This document shows positions 34,537-46,002 of a stretch of 64,000 nt of DNA, one piece after another. Position 1 is the stretch's first letter; each line of letters starts with the position of its first letter. The notes beneath the pieces are model-generated. The model was not told the DNA's origin and did not search any database. It saw only the letters and a list, made by a program, of their open reading frames with translations. Position numbers and translations under genes: made by a program. This DNA is from Betaproteobacteria bacterium (GTDB taxonomy: Bacteria > Pseudomonadota > Gammaproteobacteria > Burkholderiales > SG8-39): NCBI GenBank assembly GCA_016195915.1, contig JACPYS010000001.1, positions 1 through 64,000 of the forward strand. The letters run 5' to 3'.

Positions 34537-35544
34537 ATGGGCGAATTCTCCGAATCGGTCGTTGAAGACACCACCTTGGCGTTGCTGGAGAGCCTTGGCT
34601 GGACGGCCGAGTACGGCCCGGAGATCGCGCCGGGTGAAATTGCTGCCGAGCGCAAGGACTACTCCGGACGCGTGCCGGAGATTCGCCACTTGGCAGGTGG
34701 CGAATTGCGGCCGGCCCCGGCTTCCGTGAAGATTCGCCACACGCCGTCTGGCGTATTGGATGACCTCGCGTCGGCGGTCGACCAAGCCAGTTTCATCCGC
34801 GGATTTTCGCCAGCCCTCGGATGGTCGCACTACCAGACCTTGCTGCAGGTGGATCACAAGGCGGCGCGGCTGTTCTACGAGATCGAGGCCGAAAGGGACG
34901 GGTGGAGCGTCAGACATCTGGAACGTCAGATCCATGGCCTGCTGTTTGCGCGCCTGATCAAGAGCCGGGACAAGGCAGGCGCGCTGGACATGGCGCGCGA
35001 AGGCCAGGCGCTACGCGCGCCGATCGACACAATCAAGGACCCATACGTCCTCGATTTTCTGGATTTGCCGGAAGCTCCAGCGCTCCACGAGTCGCAAATC
35101 GAATCTGCCATCATCGCGCATCTCCAGGAATTCTTGCTCGAGTTGGGCAAGGGTTTCGCCTTTGTCGCGCGCCAGAAGCGGTTGACCTTCGAGGATGAAC
35201 ACTTGTACGTGGACCTCGTTTTCTACAACTGCATCCTGAAGTGCTACGTCCTGGTTGATCTCAAGATCGGTAGGCTGACGCATCAGGACGTAGGGCAAAT
35301 GGATGGGTACGTGCGGCTTTTCGACGATCGCTTAACCTCGCCGGGCGACAATCCGACCATCGGCCTGATTCTTTGTGCGCAGAAGAACGATGCCGTCGCC
35401 AAATATTCCGTGCTGAGTGGGAGCAAGCAGATCTTTGCGGCCAAGTATTTGAAATATCTCCCGACGGAAGCGGAGCTGCGGCGCGAGCTCCAGCGCGAGC
35501 GGCACTTGCTGGATACGCGCCGCTCCATTTGGGAGAAGCCCTGA
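34537..35544 (+). CDS. HsdR-like N-terminus fused to a DUF1016 nuclease domain
   Basis: This 335-residue chimera begins with ~43 residues (ESVVEDTTLALLESLGW, YGPEIAPGEIAAERKDY) typical of the start of type I restriction subunit HsdR. After a junction of ~30 residues it continues as the C-terminal two-thirds of a DUF1016/YhcG PD-(D/E)xK nuclease (FSPALGWSHYQTLLQVDHKA, then YVDLVFYNCILKCYVLVDLK, where the D and K are candidate catalytic residues). The junction contains a perfect hairpin. Either a deletion between two defence genes or a new fusion protein; the nuclease part looks intact. Confidence 0.7.
   Translation: MGEFSESVVEDTTLALLESLGWTAEYGPEIAPGEIAAERKDYSGRVPEIRHLAGGELRPAPASVKIRHTPSGVLDDLASAVDQASFIRGFSPALGWSHYQTLLQVDHKAARLFYEIEAERDGWSVRHLERQIHGLLFARLIKSRDKAGALDMAREGQALRAPIDTIKDPYVLDFLDLPEAPALHESQIESAIIAHLQEFLLELGKGFAFVARQKRLTFEDEHLYVDLVFYNCILKCYVLVDLKIGRLTHQDVGQMDGYVRLFDDRLTSPGDNPTIGLILCAQKNDAVAKYSVLSGSKQIFAAKYLKYLPTEAELRRELQRERHLLDTRRSIWEKP
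34680..34740. repeat. Inverted and direct repeats at the chimera junction
   Basis: ATTCGCCAC (34681-34689) pairs perfectly with GTGGCGAAT (34697-34705) over a 7-nt loop, and GATTCGCCAC recurs in direct orientation at 34731-34740. They lie exactly between the HsdR-like and DUF1016-like parts of the fused gene, so they may mark the recombination that joined them. Confidence 0.7.
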
Positions 35545-35632
35545 TGCTCACCGACCAGCGAGAAACTATCGCACGAGTGGGCGGTAGCATAGAATTCCGC
35601 AAGTTCACCGATCCTGCATCGAGGAGCGCCGC

Positions 35633-36094
35633 ATGAGAGAGGCACTGCACATCGTCGGCCGTGGCTACTTTTTCGAGGACCTTAGGGTCGGATTCAAGTT
35701 CCGCACCCATCGGCGCACCATTACCGAATCGGACCTGGCGAGCTTCGTCAATCTCACCTGGCTCACCGAAGAGCTGTTCGCCGTGGCGGATGATTCCGCA
35801 CGTGTGCTGAAGGGCCGCCCGGTGCCCGGCGCGCTGGTCTATTCCTTCGCTGAAGGCCTGCTGCTTCCGACGATGCAGGACACGGGGATCGCGTTTCTCA
35901 ATGCGGAACTCGACGTCAAGGGCCCGACATTCGTGAACGACACCATCCATGTCGAATCGGAAGTGACCGAGCACAGGCCGACCACCAAGGGCAACCGCGG
36001 ACTGGTGCGTTTCGCCAATCACGTGATCAACCAGCGCGGCGAGACGGTGCTCGAGTACAACCCGCTGCGCATGCTGAAGAGGAAACCGAACTAG
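35633..36094 (+). CDS. MaoC-like (R)-specific enoyl-CoA hydratase
   Basis: This 153-residue hot-dog-fold protein hydrates enoyl-CoA. The N-terminal segment GYFFEDLRVGFKFRTHRRTITESDLASF is typical of the MaoC family; the middle part has PVPGALVYSFAEGLL where hydratases carry the active-site region, although the usual D-x4-H pair is not clear. GGAG lies 7 nt before the ATG at 35633. It probably worked with the acyl-CoA dehydrogenase at 32316 before the remnant patch came between them. Confidence 0.83.
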   Translation: MREALHIVGRGYFFEDLRVGFKFRTHRRTITESDLASFVNLTWLTEELFAVADDSARVLKGRPVPGALVYSFAEGLLLPTMQDTGIAFLNAELDVKGPTFVNDTIHVESEVTEHRPTTKGNRGLVRFANHVINQRGETVLEYNPLRMLKRKPN

Positions 36095-36115
36095 CCACGC
36101 CGCGCAAGGGTTGAG

Positions 36116-37315
36116 CTACCCTTGCGTGACCCGAACCCCATTCGCCCGCAGCGCAGCGAGCAGCGTCTGTGCATGTTCGCGGTCGCGGCATTCGATCACG
36201 AACTCCACTTCCGGGCGTTTCACCGACGCCGTGCCGAATACCCGCTGGTGCTGGACCTCGACGATATTGCCGCCTGCGTCGCCGATCATCGTGGCGACCT
36301 TGGCGAGGCTGCCCGAGATGTCGGCCATGTCGACGAGCAGCCGCACGAGGCGTCCGTCGCGCACCAGCCCGCGCATCAGCACCGCCGAAAGAACCCGGCT
36401 GTCGATGTTCCCGCCGCAGAGTGGAAACCCGACGCGCTTTCCGCGAAAGCGCTCGGGATGGTCGAGCAGGGCGGCAAGACCGGCCGCGCCCGCGCCCTCG
36501 GCGACGGTCTTCTCGATCTCGATCAGCGCGACCACTGCCCGTTCAATGGTCTCTTCCTCCACCAGCAGTACTTCGCGCACTTTCCCGCGTACGATCGCGA
36601 GCGGCATTTCGCCGACGTCGCGCACCGCCAGGCCCTCGGCGATGGTGTCGCCGCCGACCGATACCGGCAGGCCGTTGAGGCGCTGGTACATCGCGCTCCA
36701 TGACCTCGATTCCACGCCGTAAATCTCGATCTCCGGGCGCAGCGACCGCGCTGCGGTGGCAATGCCCGCAATCAGGCCGCCCCCGCCGATAGGTACCACC
36801 AGGCAATCGAGCTGAGGATGTTCTTCGAGCATCTCGAGGCCCACCGTGCCCTGGCCCGCGATCACGTCCGCGTCATCGTAAGGGTGCACCAGTAGGAGTC
36901 CTTCGCGCGCAGCGTGTTCGCAGGCGAATTTGGCCGCTTCAGCGAGCGATTCGCCTTCGAGGCAGACCTCGGCGCCGAGCACCTGCGTGCCGCGCACCTT
37001 GCTGTTCGGGGTGCCCTTCGGCATCACGATCACTGCGCGGATTCCCAGCCGTGCGGCGTGGTGCGCGACGCCCTGCGCGTGGTTGCCGGCACTCATCGCG
37101 ATCACCCCGCGCCGGCGCTGCGCTTCGGACAAGACCAGGAGCTTGTTCAGCGCGCCGCGCTCCTTGAACGAGGCGGTGAACTGCAGATTCTCGAATTTCA
37201 GCCAGACCTCTGCACCGGTCAGCCGGGAGAGCGTCTGGCTGTGCAGGAATGGCGTGCGAACGACGGCGCCCGCGATGCGCGCAGCGGCGGAACGGATGTC
37301 GTCCAGCGTCAACAT
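36116..37315 (-). CDS. ilvA: Threonine ammonia-lyase (threonine deaminase)
   Basis: This 399-residue PLP enzyme converts threonine to 2-oxobutanoate and ammonia. The PLP lysine is K51 in ASFKERGALN; the phosphate loop is PIGGGGLIAGIA near 180. A single C-terminal ACT-type domain (~325-399) makes it the short, catabolic/TdcB-like or single-ACT class, not the longer two-domain IlvA. It converges with maoC, 21 bp apart, and is divergent from the PAS kinase. The exact role (isoleucine synthesis or threonine breakdown) is open. Confidence 0.92.
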   Translation of the reverse strand: MLTLDDIRSAAARIAGAVVRTPFLHSQTLSRLTGAEVWLKFENLQFTASFKERGALNKLLVLSEAQRRRGVIAMSAGNHAQGVAHHAARLGIRAVIVMPKGTPNSKVRGTQVLGAEVCLEGESLAEAAKFACEHAAREGLLLVHPYDDADVIAGQGTVGLEMLEEHPQLDCLVVPIGGGGLIAGIATAARSLRPEIEIYGVESRSWSAMYQRLNGLPVSVGGDTIAEGLAVRDVGEMPLAIVRGKVREVLLVEEETIERAVVALIEIEKTVAEGAGAAGLAALLDHPERFRGKRVGFPLCGGNIDSRVLSAVLMRGLVRDGRLVRLLVDMADISGSLAKVATMIGDAGGNIVEVQHQRVFGTASVKRPEVEFVIECRDREHAQTLLAALRANGVRVTQG

Positions 37316-37446
37316 GATGCAAACCTAGCACAAACCGCCTTGGCGTCGCGGCCAGAAATCGCGCCATGGATTGGCCGCTGACGAGCGGGCGTCGGTCGTC
37401 TGACGGAGGAAGGCTCGTTTTCTCGCTGTTTTCCCCGCAATGGTCG

Positions 37447-37474
37447 TTGACCAAGTCTTCTGGCGTGGCATAAG
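37447..37474 (+). promoter_or_regulatory. Probable sigma70 promoter of the multi-PAS kinase
   Basis: TTGACC (37447-37452) and CATAAG (37469-37474) are separated by 16 bp, 38 bp before the ATG. A strong ribosome site GAAGGGAGGG follows. Confidence 0.5.
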
Positions 37475-37512
37475 GTACCCGGGTTTCACGCCATCGCCGA
37501 AGGGAGGGCGAA

Positions 37513-40500
37513 ATGCGTACCGAACAGAATTCAAGAATTTATTCAATCCGGCTGTTACTGACGTTCTGCGCGATTCAGCTCGCGCTGCTCGCGATGGCGC
37601 CGCAATGCGCGCTGGTGTTGGCGCTGAGCACCGTCACTGCCGGAGGACTCGGATTCGTCGCGTACCGGCGCCTCGATCGTCCCGCGGCCGACCGGCGGGC
37701 GCTCGGAGAGAGCGACGCGCGGTTCGCTTCGCTCGTCGCTTCGCTGCGCGAGGGCATCCTGGTACGCGGGCGCGACGCGAATATCTTCGAGTGCAACGCG
37801 AGCGCGGAGCTCATTTTCGGCCTGCCGCGGGAGCGCATCGTGGGGAGTGCCTCGCTGCTTCCGGAATTGAAGTACATGAGTCCCGATGGCACGCCTCTGG
37901 TCGCGCACCAGTTACCCGGACACCGCGCGCTGGCAACGGGGCGGCCGGTAGACGACGTCGAATTCGGCATCCTGCGTCCCGACGGCACTTCGCGCTGGCT
38001 GGTTGCGAGCGCGCGGCCGTTATTCCATGACGGCGAAAGCACTCCGTATGCGGCCGTCGTCTCCCTGAACGACGTCAGCGAGCGCCGCGCCGCGGAGCGC
38101 GAACTCGAGAGGCAACGAACCTTTCTGCGCACCGTGCTCGACTCGGTATCCAGCGTGATCTTCGTGCGCGATCGGGAGCAACGCTACGTGCTTGCGAACC
38201 GCGCGCTGGCCGATCTCTACGGAACGACGCCGAAAATGATGATCGGCAGGAAACTGGTCGATTTCAGCCCGGACAGGGAACAGGCGCTGCGTCTTGAGCA
38301 ATCCGATCGCAGCTTGCTGGAAGGCGGTGGCGAGAGCGGTCGGTATGAATTGCCCGTCGTCACCACCTCTGGGGAACAGCGCTGGTTCGACATGGCCAAG
38401 CGCGTGATTTCGGACGCACGCGGCGAACCGAACCTGGTGCTGGGCGTCGGCGCCGACATCACCGAGCGCAAGCGGTTGCAGCAGGAGGTGCAGAAGGCGC
38501 TGGAGGTGCGCGACACGATCCTCGAGAACTCGATCGTCAGCATCGCGCTCCTCAACCGGGAAGGGCGCGTGGTGCGTGTGAACCGGGCCACCGAGGAGAT
38601 GTTCGGAGTCGAACGCGGTGCCATCGACGGAAAGTCCATCGAGCCGTTCTACCCGTCTCGCGAGGAATACCTTGCGACCGGCGCAGCCGTGTCCAAGGCG
38701 GTGCTCGAGGGACGGACCTACGAGGCGGAACTGCGCATGCGTCGCAGCGACGGCACCGCATTCTGGGTACTGCTTTCGGGCAAGGCGGTGAACCTGGGCC
38801 AGCCTTCGCAGGGAACCGTGTGGGTGACGATCGATATTACCGAGCGCAAGCGGTTCGAGGAGGAACTGCGAGGGCGTGAGCGCGACCTGCAACTCATCAT
38901 GGATTCGGTACCGGCTGAAATTGCCCGGCTTGACCGCAATCAGCGCTTTCTGTTCGTCAATCGGCGCTACGCGGAGTTGATGGAACGCCCCGCCACCGAA
39001 ATCATCGGAAAGACCCTGCGGGAGGTGGTCGATGCCGGCGTGTATGCGATCGCCAAGCCGAAAATCGATGCCGTCCTGGCGGGGAAAACGGTTCAGTTCG
39101 AGCGCATCCAGCGACTCTCCGATGGAAACAACCGTGTGCTCGCCGTGAACTATCTGCCCGACGTGAATATGGCGGGAGAGGTGTGCGGCTGGTTCGGCAT
39201 GCACCACGATATCACCCGGGAACGCCTTGCTCTCGAGAGGCTGTCTGAAAGCGAGACACGCTTCCGCAACCTGACGGAGTTGTCCTCGGACTGGTATTGG
39301 GAGCAGGACGAGAATTTCCGCTTCGTGGATACATCGCTCGGCGCGCTCGAGCGCTCGGGCATGACCCGCGACGAGCGCATCGGCAGGACGCGCTGGGAGG
39401 TGCCATCGATCGGGGTCAGCGAAGAACAATGGGCGGCGCACCGTGCGGATCTGGAGGCGCATCGTGCATTTCGCGAGTTCGAGATCGCGCGGATTGGCCG
39501 CGACCGCCAACCGGTCTACATTTCGACCAGCGGCATACCCGTTTTCGATACGCGGGGAACATTCAAAGGCTATCGCGGCATCGGGCGCAACATCACCGGG
39601 CGCAAACTGGCCGAGGAGAAACTTCGCAAGAGCGAGGAACGCTTTCGCAGTCTGACTGAGCTGTCCTCGGACTGGTACTGGGAGCAGGACGAGGCACTGC
39701 GCCTGTCCTTTCATTCAAGCGGCTTCTCAGTCAGCTCGGGCACCACCTCCGACAAGCTGCTCGGCAAGCATCGTTGGGACGAGCCCAACCGGTTTCCGCT
39801 GAGCTGCACCTGGGACGAGCACCGCGCCAAGCTCGAGGCACGCGAGCCGTTCCGGGATTTCGAGTACGTCAGAATCGGAGATGACGGGAAGCGCCATTTT
39901 GCGTCGCTCAGCGGCGTGCCGGTTTTCGACGCGGCCGGCAACTTCAAGGGCTATCGCGGTGTGGGACGCAACATTACCGAGCGCAAACTGGCCGAACTCG
40001 CGCTATCGGAGGCCAAGCTCAGGCTGGAGGTCGCACTGGAAGGTTCGAGCATCACGGTCTGGGAGATCGATGTTCGCAGCGGAGAGGTGCAACTGAGCGC
40101 CGGCTGGGCGGCTTTTCTCGGGGAAACTCCGGGTCCCAGCCGCGCGCATATCGACGACCTGCCGCGGCTCATCCATCCGGATGATTTCGCGCAGCTCAGG
40201 CTGGCGGCGACGCGCTGCATCAAGGGAATCGATACGGCCTACTCCACCGAGTACCGGGTCCGGACGCGCAACGAAGAGTGGAGATGGGTTCACAACCGGG
40301 GGCGCGTGATAGAACGCGACGCCGTCGGCCGCGCCACGCGCATGCTCGGCACCAATACCGATATCACCGATCGCATCGAACGCGAACGCGAACTGCAGCA
40401 GAGCCTGTCGCTGCTTGCAGCGACGCTCGAAGCGACCGCCGACGGCATCCTCGTCGTCGACCTGGACGGCCGCATTGCCAGTTTCAATCGCACCTTCTCG

Positions 40501-41910
40501 CGCATCTGGCGCATCCCCGAGGAGATCCTCGCGGCGCGCGACGACAATCTCGCGCTGCGGCAAGTTCTCGGCCAGCTGCGTGAACCGGACGCTTTCCTTG
40601 CGCGGGTTCGCGAGCTATACGCTACGCCGGACGCGACTTCCTTCGATACCCTCGAGTTCAAGGACGGACGCATGTTCGAGCGCTATTCGGCGCCACAATC
40701 CCTGAGCGGAGAAATCGTCGGCCGCGTGTGGAGTTTCCGCGATGTGACCGCGCGCCGCGACGCGGAGCGCGAACTCGAACGCCAGCGCCACTTTCTGCGC
40801 CAGATCGTCGACAGTGTTTCCAACCTGGTGTTCGTGCGCGACCGGCAATCGCGTTACACGATGTGCAATCGCGCACTGGCCGAGTTCTGCGGGCTCAGCG
40901 TCGAGGAAATCATCGGCAGGAAGAATGCAGACATCGGCCGCAGCGCAGACGAAGTGCGAAATGCGGACCTGAGGGACGGGGAGGCGTTCGCGAAGGGCGG
41001 CAGCCTTCAGCCGTACGAAAGCGTGCACCGGGACACGCGAGGAACGCTGCGATGGTATGAGAACAACAAGATCGCGTTGTTCGACGCGGATGGCCTGTCG
41101 ACACAGGTGCTGACCGTAGCGACCGAGATCACGCACCGCAAGCAGGCCGAAGAGCAACTGCAGCGCATGAACGAGGAACTGGAGAAGCGCGTTGCCGAAC
41201 GCACCTCCCAGCTCGAAGCATCGGTGAATGAACTCGAAGCGTTTTCCTACACGATATCGCACGATCTGCGCGCGCCGTTGCGCGCCATCGACGGGTTTTC
41301 GCAGATCCTGATCGAGGAGGCACGCGGCGGCCTCGCGCCGGAGGCGCGCGCCTGCCTCGACAAGATCAGCCAGAACGCGAGGCGCATGGCCGAACTGATC
41401 GACGCGCTGCTCGCGTTCGCGCGCTATTCACGCACGCCGCTCGAGCGCCGGGCGATCGACCTCGCGGCATTGGTGCAGGCGGTGGTCGACGAGCAGCCGC
41501 GCGAGGGGCGCGAGATCGAGTTCCATATCGATCCGCTTCTGCGCTGTAACGCGGATGCGCAGCTGTTGCGCCAGGTGTTCGGCAACCTGGTGTCAAATGC
41601 CGTGAAGTATTCCCGCCCGCGCACCGTGGCGCGTATCGAGATCGGTTCCTTCGAGCGCGACGGCGCAACGGTGTATTACGTGCGCGACAACGGCGTCGGC
41701 TTCGACATGGCCTACGTGCACAAGCTGTTCGGCGTGTTCCACCGCCTGCACAGTGAAAGGGAGTTCGAGGGAGTCGGCGCGGGGCTCGCGATCGTGCAGC
41801 GGATCGTCGCGCGCCACGGCGGGCGGATCTGGGCCGAGGGGGAGTTGGACAGGGGCGCCGCGTTCTACTTCACGCTGGGCAGCGGCCAGCACGCCGCCGT
41901 CGCCGCGTGA
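37513..41910 (+). CDS. Multi-PAS sensor histidine kinase
   Basis: This 1465-residue kinase starts with two hydrophobic helices (~13-52) and then about nine PAS/PAC units (near 72, 198, 330, 452, 583, 710, 833, 965 and 1093), a coiled coil (~1210-1240), a HisKA domain with phospho-acceptor H1250 in YTISHDLRAPLRAIDGF, and a HATPase domain ending near 1460 (DNGVGFDMAYVHKLFGVFHRLH). No receiver or DNA-binding domain follows and no response regulator is adjacent, so the partner is elsewhere. PAS units 5 and 6 are a recent tandem duplicate. The HisKA sequence resembles phytochrome-like kinases, but no GAF/PHY chromophore domain is present. Confidence 0.92.
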   Translation: MRTEQNSRIYSIRLLLTFCAIQLALLAMAPQCALVLALSTVTAGGLGFVAYRRLDRPAADRRALGESDARFASLVASLREGILVRGRDANIFECNASAELIFGLPRERIVGSASLLPELKYMSPDGTPLVAHQLPGHRALATGRPVDDVEFGILRPDGTSRWLVASARPLFHDGESTPYAAVVSLNDVSERRAAERELERQRTFLRTVLDSVSSVIFVRDREQRYVLANRALADLYGTTPKMMIGRKLVDFSPDREQALRLEQSDRSLLEGGGESGRYELPVVTTSGEQRWFDMAKRVISDARGEPNLVLGVGADITERKRLQQEVQKALEVRDTILENSIVSIALLNREGRVVRVNRATEEMFGVERGAIDGKSIEPFYPSREEYLATGAAVSKAVLEGRTYEAELRMRRSDGTAFWVLLSGKAVNLGQPSQGTVWVTIDITERKRFEEELRGRERDLQLIMDSVPAEIARLDRNQRFLFVNRRYAELMERPATEIIGKTLREVVDAGVYAIAKPKIDAVLAGKTVQFERIQRLSDGNNRVLAVNYLPDVNMAGEVCGWFGMHHDITRERLALERLSESETRFRNLTELSSDWYWEQDENFRFVDTSLGALERSGMTRDERIGRTRWEVPSIGVSEEQWAAHRADLEAHRAFREFEIARIGRDRQPVYISTSGIPVFDTRGTFKGYRGIGRNITGRKLAEEKLRKSEERFRSLTELSSDWYWEQDEALRLSFHSSGFSVSSGTTSDKLLGKHRWDEPNRFPLSCTWDEHRAKLEAREPFRDFEYVRIGDDGKRHFASLSGVPVFDAAGNFKGYRGVGRNITERKLAELALSEAKLRLEVALEGSSITVWEIDVRSGEVQLSAGWAAFLGETPGPSRAHIDDLPRLIHPDDFAQLRLAATRCIKGIDTAYSTEYRVRTRNEEWRWVHNRGRVIERDAVGRATRMLGTNTDITDRIERERELQQSLSLLAATLEATADGILVVDLDGRIASFNRTFSRIWRIPEEILAARDDNLALRQVLGQLREPDAFLARVRELYATPDATSFDTLEFKDGRMFERYSAPQSLSGEIVGRVWSFRDVTARRDAERELERQRHFLRQIVDSVSNLVFVRDRQSRYTMCNRALAEFCGLSVEEIIGRKNADIGRSADEVRNADLRDGEAFAKGGSLQPYESVHRDTRGTLRWYENNKIALFDADGLSTQVLTVATEITHRKQAEEQLQRMNEELEKRVAERTSQLEASVNELEAFSYTISHDLRAPLRAIDGFSQILIEEARGGLAPEARACLDKISQNARRMAELIDALLAFARYSRTPLERRAIDLAALVQAVVDEQPREGREIEFHIDPLLRCNADAQLLRQVFGNLVSNAVKYSRPRTVARIEIGSFERDGATVYYVRDNGVGFDMAYVHKLFGVFHRLHSEREFEGVGAGLAIVQRIVARHGGRIWAEGELDRGAAFYFTLGSGQHAAVAA

Positions 41911-41919
41911 CCGGCCGGA

Positions 41920-43767
<1,848 letters not shown>

Positions 43768-43777
43768 GGGAATCCGA

Positions 43778-43815
43778 AAAAGTGGGAAGAAACCCCAAAA
43801 GTGGGAAGAAACCCG
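43778..43815. repeat. Tandem 19-bp repeat in the typA leader
   Basis: Two adjacent copies of aaaagtgggaagaaacccc (43778-43796 and 43797-43815) differ at one base. On the typA strand they form a pyrimidine-rich leader starting 11 nt before the ATG, in a transcript without a Shine-Dalgarno. Confidence 0.8.
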
Positions 43816-43840
43816 TTGCATGCGCTGGATTTCGCCCGAG

Positions 43841-43846
43841 ATTATA
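43841..43846 (-). promoter_or_regulatory. Consensus -10 element of typA
   Basis: On the minus strand this is a perfect TATAAT, predicting a start near 43834 and a ~66-nt leader. The -35 region is weak. The same stretch could serve the divergent receptor gene. Confidence 0.5.
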
Positions 43847-43888
43847 GCGGAGCTGTGCGATTTCGAGTATGAAAGGTATGATCGCGCC

Positions 43889-45973
43889 GTGATTTTTCGA
43901 CTGATTTTCGCTACGGTCCTGCTCGGCGCCGCGCTCTGCGCGAACGCCGAGGATCCGGCGCAGCCCGCAGGCGGCGACGCCGTCGTCATCTCGGCCACGC
44001 GTGTGCCGCAGCCCAGCCTTGAAATTCCGGCCTCCGTCGATCGCATCTACGCGGAGGAGCTGCGCGAGATGCGCTGGCAGGTGAATCTCTCCGAGCCGCT
44101 CGCACGCGTGCCGGGTATCGTGGTGCAGAACCGGCAGAATTACGCGCAGGACCTGCAGATCTCCTCGCGCGGCTTCGGGGCGCGGGCGGCGTTCGGGGTA
44201 CGTGGCATTCGACTCGTCGCCGACGGCATTCCCGCGACCATGGCCGACGGGCAGGGTCAGGCGGCGACTTTCGCTCTGGGCTCCGCCGAACGAATCGAAG
44301 TGCTGCGCGGCCCGTTTTCGAGCCTGTACGGAAACGCGTCGGGCGGGGTAATCAGCGTGATCACCGAGGATGGTCCGGCGCAGCCGAGCGCAGCGCTGGA
44401 GGTCACGGCCGGCTCCTACGGAAGCCTGCGCACCGGCGTGCGGCTCGGCGGCACCGAAGGCCGCATCAACTGGACAGTGGACCAGTCCCGATTCGATACG
44501 GATGGCTACCGCGACCACAGCGCGGCGCGGCGCGATCAGCTCAATGCCAAGGTGAAAGTCTCGCTCGGCGAGGCAACTTCGCTCACGCTGCTCGCCAACA
44601 CCCTGCGCCAGCCGCAGACGCAGGATCCGCTCGGGCTCAGCCGCGCGCAATTCGAGGCCAACCCGCGCCAGGTGGATGCGACGGCGATTTCGTTCAATAC
44701 CCGCAAGAGCATTTTCCAGGAGCAGTCCGGCGCTTCGCTCAGCCATGCGCTCGAGGGCGGAGGGCAGGTGCAGGCGATGCTCTATCTCGGCCAGCGTTAT
44801 GTCGAACAGTATCAGGCCATTCCGCTTGCCGTGCAGGCCGCTGCGACGCACTCGGGCGCGGTGGTGAATCTCGATCGCGGCTATGGCGGCGGCGCCCTGC
44901 GCTGGAGCGCGCCGCTCCAGCTGATGGGCCGGCCGCTGCGCCTCTCGGCCGGGCTCGAGCACGACCGCATGGCCGAGCGCCGCCGGGGATTCCTGAACCT
45001 CTCCGGGCAAGCCGGCGCGCCCAAACGCGATGAAGACGATACCGTGCGATCGACCGACGCCTATGTGCAGGCCGAGTGGCGGCCGGCGGAGGCATGGATC
45101 GCGCATGCCGGGTTGCGCGCCAGCAGCGTGCGTTTCGTCTCGGCGGACCACTTCATCGCGGCGGGCAATCCGGACGACAGCGGCCGCCAGAGCTTCTCGG
45201 CAACCACGCCGGTGGCGGGAGTGGTGTACCGCCTTGCGCCCACCACGAGCCTGTACGCGAACCTGGGTCGGGGATTCGAGACACCGACCTTCGCGGAACT
45301 GAGCTATCGCCCGGTGGGCACGGGACTCAATTTCGATCTGCGTCCGTCACGCAGCCGCCACCTGGAAGCCGGCATCAAAGCGATTCTTCCGGGGCGCGCG
45401 AGGGTGAATGCCGCAGTGTTCGACGTAAGCACGCGGGACGAGATCGTGGTCGATACCGCTGCGGGAGGCCGGACGACCTTTCGCAACGCCGGGCGCACGC
45501 GGCGCGACGGTATCGAGCTCTCGGGGGAGAAACAGTTCGATGCCGGGTTCGACGCCCAGTTTGCGTACACGCGCTTGAGCGCGACCTATCGCGATGCCTT
45601 CGCCGCTGCGCCGGTGGCGGTTGCCGCGGGCAACCGGATGCCGGGCGTACCGGACATGCAGCTCTACGCTCAGCTGCGCTGGCGCCATGCACCGAGCGGA
45701 TTCGTCGCGGCGTTCGATGTTCAGCGGCGCGGACGCGTGGCGGCAAATGATGCGAACGCGGAGTTCGCGAACGCCTACACGGTGGCGAATCTCGCTCTCG
45801 GGTTCAATCAGCGCGGCTTGCGCTGGAAGCTCTCTGAGTTCCTGCGCGTGGACAATCTGTCGGATCGCAACTACGCCGGTTCGGTGATCGTCAACGATGC
45901 CAACAACCGGTTCTACGAATCGGCGCCACGGCGCAACATGGCGCTCGGCGTGCAGGCCGCGCTGGAGTTCTGA
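43889..45973 (+). CDS. TonB-dependent outer-membrane receptor
   Basis: This 694-residue receptor takes up a siderophore or other large ligand. It has a signal peptide ([20 protein letters not shown]), a plug domain (~35-150, [19 protein letters not shown] and the conserved [17 protein letters not shown]) and a 22-strand barrel ending in a C-terminal Phe (GVQAALEF). The start is a GTG at 43889, placed so the signal peptide is of normal length. A weak ribosome site AAAGG lies upstream. No transport genes or sigma factor are adjacent, so the ligand is unknown. Confidence 0.92.
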   Translation: MIFRLIFATVLLGAALCANAEDPAQPAGGDAVVISATRVPQPSLEIPASVDRIYAEELREMRWQVNLSEPLARVPGIVVQNRQNYAQDLQISSRGFGARAAFGVRGIRLVADGIPATMADGQGQAATFALGSAERIEVLRGPFSSLYGNASGGVISVITEDGPAQPSAALEVTAGSYGSLRTGVRLGGTEGRINWTVDQSRFDTDGYRDHSAARRDQLNAKVKVSLGEATSLTLLANTLRQPQTQDPLGLSRAQFEANPRQVDATAISFNTRKSIFQEQSGASLSHALEGGGQVQAMLYLGQRYVEQYQAIPLAVQAAATHSGAVVNLDRGYGGGALRWSAPLQLMGRPLRLSAGLEHDRMAERRRGFLNLSGQAGAPKRDEDDTVRSTDAYVQAEWRPAEAWIAHAGLRASSVRFVSADHFIAAGNPDDSGRQSFSATTPVAGVVYRLAPTTSLYANLGRGFETPTFAELSYRPVGTGLNFDLRPSRSRHLEAGIKAILPGRARVNAAVFDVSTRDEIVVDTAAGGRTTFRNAGRTRRDGIELSGEKQFDAGFDAQFAYTRLSATYRDAFAAAPVAVAAGNRMPGVPDMQLYAQLRWRHAPSGFVAAFDVQRRGRVAANDANAEFANAYTVANLALGFNQRGLRWKLSEFLRVDNLSDRNYAGSVIVNDANNRFYESAPRRNMALGVQAALEF

Positions 45974-46002
45974 TGCGTTGAACCCGGTGCGCCGGGAGCG
46001 GC

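Noticed and set aside
39250-40010. Repeated DNA in the PAS kinase as a mobile element or CRISPR-like array
   Set aside because: The repeats are two in-frame copies of a PAS domain with no spacer pattern.
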